A stretch of 64,000 bases of DNA from Archilochus colubris (taxonomy: Eukaryota; Chordata; Aves; Apodiformes; Trochilidae): positions 19,947,158 through 20,011,157 of the forward strand of contig CM041097.1 of assembly GCA_023079485.1 (NCBI GenBank), written 5' to 3'. Below, one piece after another: positions 51,601 through 60,600 of the stretch. Position 1 is the first letter of the stretch. Each line of letters begins with the position of its first letter. The notes below the pieces were generated by a model, which was given only the letters and a program-made list of their open reading frames with translations, did no database searches and had not been told where the DNA came from. The position numbers were made by a program, and so were the translations under genes.

Positions 51601-54600
51601 AGAAATTCAGCCTGTAGAAGTTAAGCAGTCTGAGGTTCATCACCTCTCCATCCTTTGAAATTGAAGATGACCTGAAGTGGAAGTTTGTGCTTGGAAGCGT
51701 GCTGGTTTGTCCTTTGTTTTATCAAAATGCTAAAGTTTGGTAAGGTTAAAGGGAACTCACCTGGCCACTGTTAGTGAAGTGTCTTGGTGGTCCACAACCT
51801 TGTCCCTGTGCCCCCAGCTGTGCCTTTTCTTTTAGATAGAGAGGTGAGACAGATGGACAGGAGATCTAGCAAATCACTGCTTCAGTCTGCTCTCCCACCC
51901 AGCATTAGCTGGTATTTTGGTATTATATCTCACAGGATAGTGAGAAGTGTAGCACAGCAGCTATAGCTCAATAATTTTTTTTTTTTTTGTTATTTTAACC
52001 TGTTTTGACTTAAAGAATAACAATTTCAGTATATGGAGTTTTATATTTTTACTGAAAGATTGCTGAAGGCCATGCTTATTGGGAATGATCCATCTGAACA
52101 TTGCCAAGGGCAGTAGCTTTTGCTTGCAGATGAGTTTGTGTGGCTGGTTGGAACATGCTGATCTATTTATACGTGCTGTCTGGGCTGCCCTGGGAAGGCA
52201 GAGGAATCTGCTAGCTAGAATATGTACTTTTTCCTTCCCCAGTTGAGTTGGAAAGATCAAACTGATCTCATGCTGATCCTTCACCTGTGCTAGTTTTCAC
52301 CCCCAAATGTACATAATATGTTTGGTTGAAAGGAGCCCAGGAGTAAGGAAGCTTTTGTTGGAATCTGTAGCCCAGCACTTTATCTCCTGGCAGGCATCTC
52401 CACTTGACCTGCCTGCCTCAGTCTCCCCTGGAAGGAAGACACCTCATTTCCCTTGCAGGGGAATACACACAATTTCCTTGCTGCTGTTGCCTACTTAAGA
52501 ATGGAGGAATTTTTTTGCTCTGCTCTGAAGCAGGCTGTGCAGACAGGGTTTGCAATCAGAACAATGTGCTCAGACTCCCTGATGACTTGATGGTGTTTCC
52601 AGTGTCCAGCCTTGAGCAGCAAGGGTGCACAGGGCTGTGCAGGAACTGTGTGTTCCTCTGCAAAAAAAAAAATAATAAAAAAAGAGCTTCTTCCTGTTAA
52701 CTTTAGGTCTTCTGGCTGAAATACTCCCTGCTTCAATTTGGCCAAGAGAAAAATGGTTTGCATGCTTGTGAGCATTCCAAGAGTGTGGTGACAATGGAAG
52801 GAAATGGTGTACCAAAGGCTGTGTGAATTAGGCAGGAGGAAAGTCCATTAGGAGCAGGGAGAACTCTTCCTGGCCAAGGAGCCCCTGCCCATGGAGCAGT
52901 GCAGGGGAAGCACTCACTCCCCTGGCTCCTTCCTGGGAAAAGGACTCTCTCTGTATTTAGACTTCTGGATCCCAGGGCCTTCCTCTCCTTTTCCTGAGCA
53001 TGTCCCAGGCTGCAGTGGGTCCCAGGCTAAAATAACACAGTTGTTCTCTCAGCCCACACTTGATTTGTCTGTCTGGGTCACTTGCCCTCCAGGCAGACAC
53101 AGCCAGCGAGTGGCTGACTTGATTTGGTGTTGCTGTATTGTCCTTGCCTTGTTTCTTAGAGTCTGTTCCTGAGAAATTAGATCAATTTCCCCACAATTTA
53201 GCAGGCAGTTCCATTTCAGTGTTCCAGTCTCTGTTGTTTGTCTGAAGTCCTAGCAGATAAAAGTTGCTCGTCTTCATCTGTTTCAATGTGATGATCAGTA
53301 TTTTAAATTTGGAAAGCTGTCACTGTCAAGCCTCCTATTTCCCTACTTGTGTTTGCTGTGTATCAGGTATCTTTTATCCTGGGGAGAAGTGTGTTTGAAG
53401 ATGAGAATTCACTGAAAGCATCTTTTTAACCCAGCATTGTAAGGCTCTTGCCTTTCCATGACATAGAGCCCTGGCTTCCTCCTCCTTCCTGCTGGGAATG
53501 GATGTGCTGCTGGTCCCAAGTGGTCCAAGCAGGCTGCCCAAAAAATGCATCTCCAGGTTGCACCTGCCACTGAAGCTTTTTGCTTGTGCCTCTGTGTCCA
53601 TGCAGAGCAGTTTGGGTTCAAAGGACACCTGCTGGATTTTCAGAATGTTGCCCTTGTAGGAGCCTGGCTGGGTGGGAGGGTGGAAACAGTAATGATGGCT
53701 GTAATTTGTTTAGGATGATTCAGCTAAGTCAAGTGCTTTGCTAGCTCCCTTCCCCTGAGTGTTGACCCCTAGATTTCTGTTGGGATGCAAGATTCTTGAA
53801 GAGTGACTAATTTTTCTGCATTTTACTTTCAATTAGCTGCCGCAGCCTCCAGAACCGGAAAGCTCTGTAGAGGTGTGTCACCCACCTATATTTGTACAAC
53901 AGGCAAATATTGGTGTTTGGAAGTAGTCCTGGTGGAGTGTCTTGTTGGTAAAAAAACCTGTGAAATGTGTGTTCCTGCGTGGTGTTAGACAGTGAAAAAT
54001 GAGTAGATTTGTTGGAAGTGGTTTAATCCAATAACAACATCAACATGACAGTCTAAAAATACAGAACCTGTGTAGACCAGTCCCAAGTTTTTGTTACTTT
54101 CAGCCATTTCCCTTTTTTTTTTTTTTTTTTTTAAGGGAGGCACTGTTGGAAAAGTGTCCTCTCCAATCCCCTGCCTTAGCAAAATGAGGTTTCATTTCTC
54201 TGGTTCCTGATGGAGAATTGGGTTTTCCCTTTGTCTCACGTATTTAAAACCTTTGATAAGGAAATGGAGATGTCAGAAGTTAGTGGAAGATTCCTAATCC
54301 CAGAGCAGCTGGCTGGCCCATTTAAAATGTCAGAGTGAAAGAACTGCTGGTCACTTCACATCTCCAGGAGTAGAAGCTCTACAGGCAGCTGGATGTGCAG
54401 GCACATTTCATTTATGAGATATCCCAGCATCAGTTCACATGAGATAGATTATTTGCCAAAATGAAGACATAAGAATCTATGAAATCTCAATTATTTTTTT
54501 TTTAATTAATGGGACATCCAGAGATGGCATCAGAAGGTATACAACTGGGTGCTGTACCAGTGAAAATCTGAGTGAAACCACATGGAAATCTGCATCTAAG

Positions 54601-57600
54601 ACAATGTCAGTTCTCTGAGCTTTATAAATATGAAGGTTGATGTTTTGAAATCATGAAGAAGGGGAAAAAAATGTAGTTTGTGGTGGTTTAGACCTTTGTA
54701 TTTGTAGTTTTTGTGGAATAGTGTTTAAATGTCAACTGAAGCTCTGAGTGGTCATAGAATGACTTTGAGATGATTGGGAGATGGTTCCTGGTTGAAGATG
54801 GGTCCTTTTCAGGACACCTTAAAGCAATAAAACCTCGATCTACTTCAGCTTTACAAAGTGCAAGTCCCATTGCTGAAAATTAATATCTGAAATAAGGGAG
54901 ATTTAATTTGGAAACATGGGTGGGCCAAGGGACTGTGTTCAGTGGAGCCCCCCAGAAGTCCATGGCACTAGATGGGAAATCCCCCCAGTTTTGTGAGGCC
55001 CTCCCCAGTCTCACAAGACTTCTTTGACCAGTCAGACACATTGCAGTAGCTACACTTCCCCCAGAAGTGTGTGTGTAGTGGGATGGGGTGTTGTGTGTGT
55101 GTGTGTGTGTTCCTGTGTATATGTGTGCATGGGCATGGTTTGAGTTCTTCAAACACTCGTGTGTGTTAGTGCAGTGGTAACTGGGGGGTCAGCCAGGTCT
55201 GTGTTCCCTGAGCCCTGTGAGGATGCTGGGGCACCTGCATGCTGGAGGCTGCCAGAGCAGACTTGGGAAGTGCTGCCAGAGCTGGTGGATATCCAGATAG
55301 CTTGTCAGTTGATCTCCCTCATCTCCCCCCTTTGCTTTCAGCTGTGACTTCCTTAATATTTTCCCTGAGTGCCAAGCTGTTAGTGTCTCTTTAGTGTTGT
55401 TCTGCTTTAAAATGAAATTTCTGCACGCACAGCAGGAGCTTGATCAAACTCTACCACAGAGGCAACTGGAGGATCATAGAAGGGTATGTACAGCAGTCAA
55501 GCACATTCAGAACTAATCCTTTACCTTTTCCTTCCAAACAGTGAAGTGCAAGTCACTCAAGACCCTTCTGTGGTTAAGTACTCACTGTGGGTCCCTTGGA
55601 GCATCTCAACCAACCAGTGGGCCCTACAGCTTGGGGTGCTTTACCACCTTCTCTGGTGTTACATGGGAGGGGCAAGTGTTTGGCTGCTCTGAATTAAATC
55701 CCAGGTTCTGATCTAGGTCTGTTAACACTTTCCAAACACTCCCCTTTTGCTGCTGATCAGAAAATTACACAGTGAGATGAATGGGTGCTTGTGGAGTCGC
55801 CTGCTTTGGCTGCACCTCTCACATCCCAAGCAGCCAAGCTGCAAAATCTGTGTCATTAATATATTTCTTGATTTTATTTTTTTAATTTATTTTTTTCTGC
55901 TCTTATAGCTGTCAACAGAATAGCAGCAACTCATAACTTCACTCACTCTTAAGTATTATTAAAGATTCTCTGTTTTAAAGATTACAACAGGTTTTTTATA
56001 AGACCTAAACTGAGTTATGTATTGCATCTGCTTCATTGATAGCTGTACAATAATGCTTGTGTGCTACTTACTGTTAGTTTACCTTGACAGTGACTGCAGA
56101 TGAAACTGATTGCTGTTGGGTTTTTTCCTAGGTAGCATATTTAATTTTTCTTATTGCCTCCAAACATCTGATATTTGTTTGCACACTGTCTGCATCAAAG
56201 TGGTTTACAACAGTAACATGATGGTTTAAGAACTGTTCTGGAGCCAAGCACTGCATCTGAATTAATTACAACACATCTTAAATACCAGTTATTTTTTTCC
56301 TCTCCTCTACTTTGATCCCATACTTGTTAGCCAGCACAGTGGGTTTGAGTAATTTTGGAGCAAACAAGTTTTTCTTCCCAGTTACAATCTGAAATGCTGG
56401 TAAATGAGGATTGCCAGCTCTCCAAAGCTGTGGCTAGAAACAACAAATGTTCCCACTTGTACTTGCTGGTTATTTGTCCTGTTTTAGATAAACATATCCT
56501 AGAGACCAGGGAGGTGCTGCAGGTTCCTGAGGTCCCTCCACTCACCCTCTCTGTTCTGCAGATAGAAGAGAAGTTGCCTTCTGCTCCACAATGGACCAGA
56601 AGGAAAACCTGGAGACAACCCCAGGAACTTTAGTTACCCTCCTGAATTCTGGAGGAGGTTCAGTTTACTGAAAAGCAGCTCTTGTGGTTGGATGTGTGTT
56701 GTTATCTTTGTAGTAAGTAGTAAAAATTACTGGTTTAAATGCCAGTTGATTGCCAGTTGGTTTAGCAGAAGAGGAAAAAGGTAATTTGAGAAATCCATTG
56801 TAACCTGATTGTTAGCATAGTGCTATATGGGTATCAAGTTGCCTTTCTAATCACTACCCATGTAGAAGAAAGATGTAGTTAAGGTTTTCTTTTTTTGTCT
56901 GGCTTGGCCTTGTTCTGTCATGCAGCCTTCCTTACCTGCCAGACCAAGAGCAGAGAGCTGGTTAAAGCACTACATCATGTACTGAACACTCCTGTGTTGC
57001 TGTCACTCAGAGTAGCTCCTCTGGGATGAGAATTTGCTTAAGCTTTTGAAGTGAGTCTCTTGCCTCTCCTACATGTTCACTATTTGGCCCAAGCAGTGAT
57101 AGGAAGCATATGCCCCTGGGAGAAGTGCTCATCATCTTCTACTGTTGCTTCCAAAGTAACTTGCCTTTTTTTTTTTTTTTTTTCTCCTTTTTTTGGGGAC
57201 TTTTGGAAGCAGCTGGTTGGAAAGCTCTGTGCCTCCTTACTGTACATCTTGTCTCCCTGCCACTTCCCCCATCCCCATCTGATTCTGTGAAACAGCTCCT
57301 GTGCTGCAGCTTTCACACTAATAATCTATAGAAACGATTTTCAAGCTGCTTAATTGCTGTGACAGAAGCAGAAGGTGGTGGGAGCCCTGACCTTAGCACC
57401 AACCTCTGTGGGAAGGGCAGAAATCCCCAGCCAGCTGCAGGCAGAAGTTGGGCTTCCTTTTGCAAGCGATATCTGAAGTTTGGTAAAGGGCTGTTTGTTT
57501 CCAGAGAGGTTTTTGTCTTTCTGCTGCATCAGGCTCTAAGGATTCCTCTCCAGTTCCTTCCTGGGATGCCAGCTTAGTATGAGAAGCAGTGGGGCTGCAG

Positions 57601-60600
57601 CACTGCTGGAGTTTTGTAGGAGCCAGTTAATCCATGTTTACATTGTTCTATTTGCTTATTTGTGCTTTTAAAGGCCTCTTGTGAAAGTTTAAAAAGTAAG
57701 GTTTCACTTGCAGGACAAAATTAAACCTTGTAGCTGATGACATTTTGCGTCTGTAGTCAGACAACTGATTTGGTTTGAAATACAAGTGAAAATCAGCACT
57801 TGTGAATACAGGTCAATATACTTCAGTTCATCCTAACAGATTTTTAATGTTAAATTCTTCCTGGTTAGATTGATTTTGTTTTTGTTTTTTTTGAGTCCCC
57901 AGATAACCTCCTTCCTCCCTTCCCTGACACTGTCTCAGGGTGGTACTGCTGCTACCCCAGAGCACCAGCTCCCACTTAAAAAAAATCACTATTCCTCCTT
58001 GCACAAAGACCTTAGGAAAAAAAAAAAAACCTGTTAATCCAACTGAGGCGTTTGTGTGTGTGCCCCGTGGTGCTCCCTGAATGACTGGGAATTCCTGCAG
58101 AGCCTGGGGTGGGATCTGGGCTGGGTCCCCAGGTTCCCATTCAGCCTGGGAGGTGCGTTGGGCTCTGCTGAGGCAGCGCTGCCTGGTCACTGGGGATGTG
58201 CTGGGTGCTCCCGGGGCCCAGGGGGGGTGACAGGGTTATCTGAGGACCTGTGTCCTGCAACGTCCTCAGGCTCATGTGCTTGGATGCTGACTGCTGGCAT
58301 GACCAGGTGGCTGCCAGGGGGAACAAAGGGCTGGGATGCAGCAGGGATCGCTGGGGTTCCCGCTCGGCGGCTGGCGGCTCGAGCTGGCATCAGCTGCTGA
58401 TGGAGGGGAGGGAAGAGTGTGTCCCTGTGCCATTAGTTACACAATAGGATAGGCTTGAGGAGATGGGATTGCTTCCTCACAAATTCATTTCTTAATGTTA
58501 CTCTAATTCTCCTCTTCATTTTGTGCTGGCACTGCACGGATGCCACGGTTTTTTTATATTTGGCACGGAGACAGCAGGTCTTAGTTTGAAAATCATTTAC
58601 ATTTTTTATTCTCTTGGAGATTAAAAACCTGAACCGTAAGCTGCTTCTGGTGCTGGGAACACCTAATTTTGCCCAAACCCTCTGAGATTCCTCCAGTATC
58701 CCAGCCTTCCCCAGCACATTAGGAGATACCCAGCAGAACTACCCAAACCCCCAGGGCTGTGGCTCCCCCCTCCCTTGCTGCAAGCAGGCTGGTGGTGACT
58801 GTAGTCCCCTTGCTCCTGAGTATTAGCAGTTGGTTGATTCCTGATGCTCACATGGTGATTCCATTATCCTCTTTGACTCAAGGGGGAGGCACTCAGGCAA
58901 GTCTTGGTCAACCGTTACTATGGCAACGTGAGAGCTGCGGGACGGCGGGAGAGCCTCACCACCTTTGGGAATGGCCCCTTGTCTGCTGGAGGAGCCAGCA
59001 AAGCTGGGCCAGGAGGTAGGACATGCTCCTGCTCAGCAGGGCTTCCTGGCATCTCCTGCCAGATGCTGTCTGTCTGTGTCTGCCTGATAAAGCAGGTGAA
59101 AGAGGGCTTCGCCCCTCACCCCCCTTTTGGTCCTCTCCTCTACTGTTCTGTTTTGGGAAATTCCCCAAGTGAGAAAAACTATCCACATGGATGGGGGAGA
59201 AGTCCTGTTGGAATGTCACTGCTGGCTTTGGGAACTCCCAATGTGTTTTAAGTCTCCTTTGAGAGCTCCCGCTTGGGGCTGAGCAGAGCATGGCTCACAT
59301 CAGCTGCACTGTCCTCATGCAGGTATGAGTGCTGCTCTTCTGCCTGCATTTGAGAAAATACTTGAAAATGAAGCAGGCAGAGCTCTTCATACTTGCCAGA
59401 GACTGTCTTGCCTTGAATTTTATGACTTTGAATGAGTGTACTTAAAAAAACCCTGATTGATTTAATATTTGCAGTAATATTTGGGAAATATGCTCCTAAG
59501 GATGGCAGGTTATTAACAATATCTGAAACAAGAACGTTTCATTGCAGAGTAGGATGAGCAAAATTTGAAGTCAGTTATAAAGTTCAGTTTATGAAATTGG
59601 AGACCATTGCTAAAAAAGTCAGTAATGCCCATCAGGTGTTGTTAAAACACAGTTCAGTGGGTTTTGCCTTTTCAAAGCGAGGTGATCCTGTTGAAAGCAG
59701 TCCTGAGCAGACCCAAAATAGACCCCAAAGCTCTAGTATGGAATATCAGGTTGGGGGGGACCTCAAAGATCATCTGGTCCAACCTTCTATTTTCCCTTTC
59801 TTTTCTGCAGTTGATACATATTTCATTAGTCCTTGTGTTGAGCTGCCCCCTCCCTGACTTCTGATTTCTAGAGCATTTTGCTTCAATGCTTGTTCTTCCT
59901 GCCTCTTTTATAACCTCTCTCCTGCTTCTGTTGTTTGATCTGTTTGCCCATGAAGTTCACTGCTCTGTAATTGCACAGAAGCACAGTGCTGGCTTTGCCC
60001 TCCTCTGGGATTTATTTCACCTTTTCCTCACCCCCTCCCTGGTCCTGCAGAACATCTCTTTGTACCCCTGAATCCACCCTGTTCCCGGAATCCTCCTCCA
60101 TCCCAGCAGCCTCTTTCCCTCTGTGGCTGCTCCTGAAGGCAGCAGTGGCAATAACCAGTGACCATTGCCACCCCAGATGTCCTCCCTCAGGACACCACCT
60201 CCCACAGACCTGCACACATTAAAGAGATGCTAAGTGTCCAGCTCACACCATGCCCCACCTGGGCTTTGGGTGACAAACTCTTCCTTGCAGAAACCCTGGG
60301 AGCAAAGCTCATCACCATGAGTAAAGGTGTGTGCATTGTCCAGGAGAGGGTCAAAATTCCAAGCAGAAGAGAGGTGCCATCTCTGCAGGGGATGAATCTC
60401 ACCCTGTTTCTCATGATCACCTTTATTAGGAGGAAGCTCTGGGTCGAGTTCAATGAGCCGAGGTGAGATGAGTTTGGCAGATGTCCAGTGTCACCTGGAT
60501 AAAGAAGGTGCATCCAACCTGGTCATAGATCTCATCATGAATGCCACCAGTGACCGAGTCTTCCACGAGAGCATCCTGCTTGCCATTGCCCTCCTGGAAG

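Larger units (their letters stand above)
44801..53836 (+). other. ITPR1: Intron 36, 9.0 kb, inside the SII cluster
   Basis: This is the longest intron in the window. It holds a CR1 copy with a doubled tail (47381-47490), large T-rich tracts (49009-49217), a C run near 46626-46643, and a GC- and CpG-richer unique segment near 50690-50960. The open frames here (up to 183 codons) resemble no protein I know and look like chance. Confidence 0.8.
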
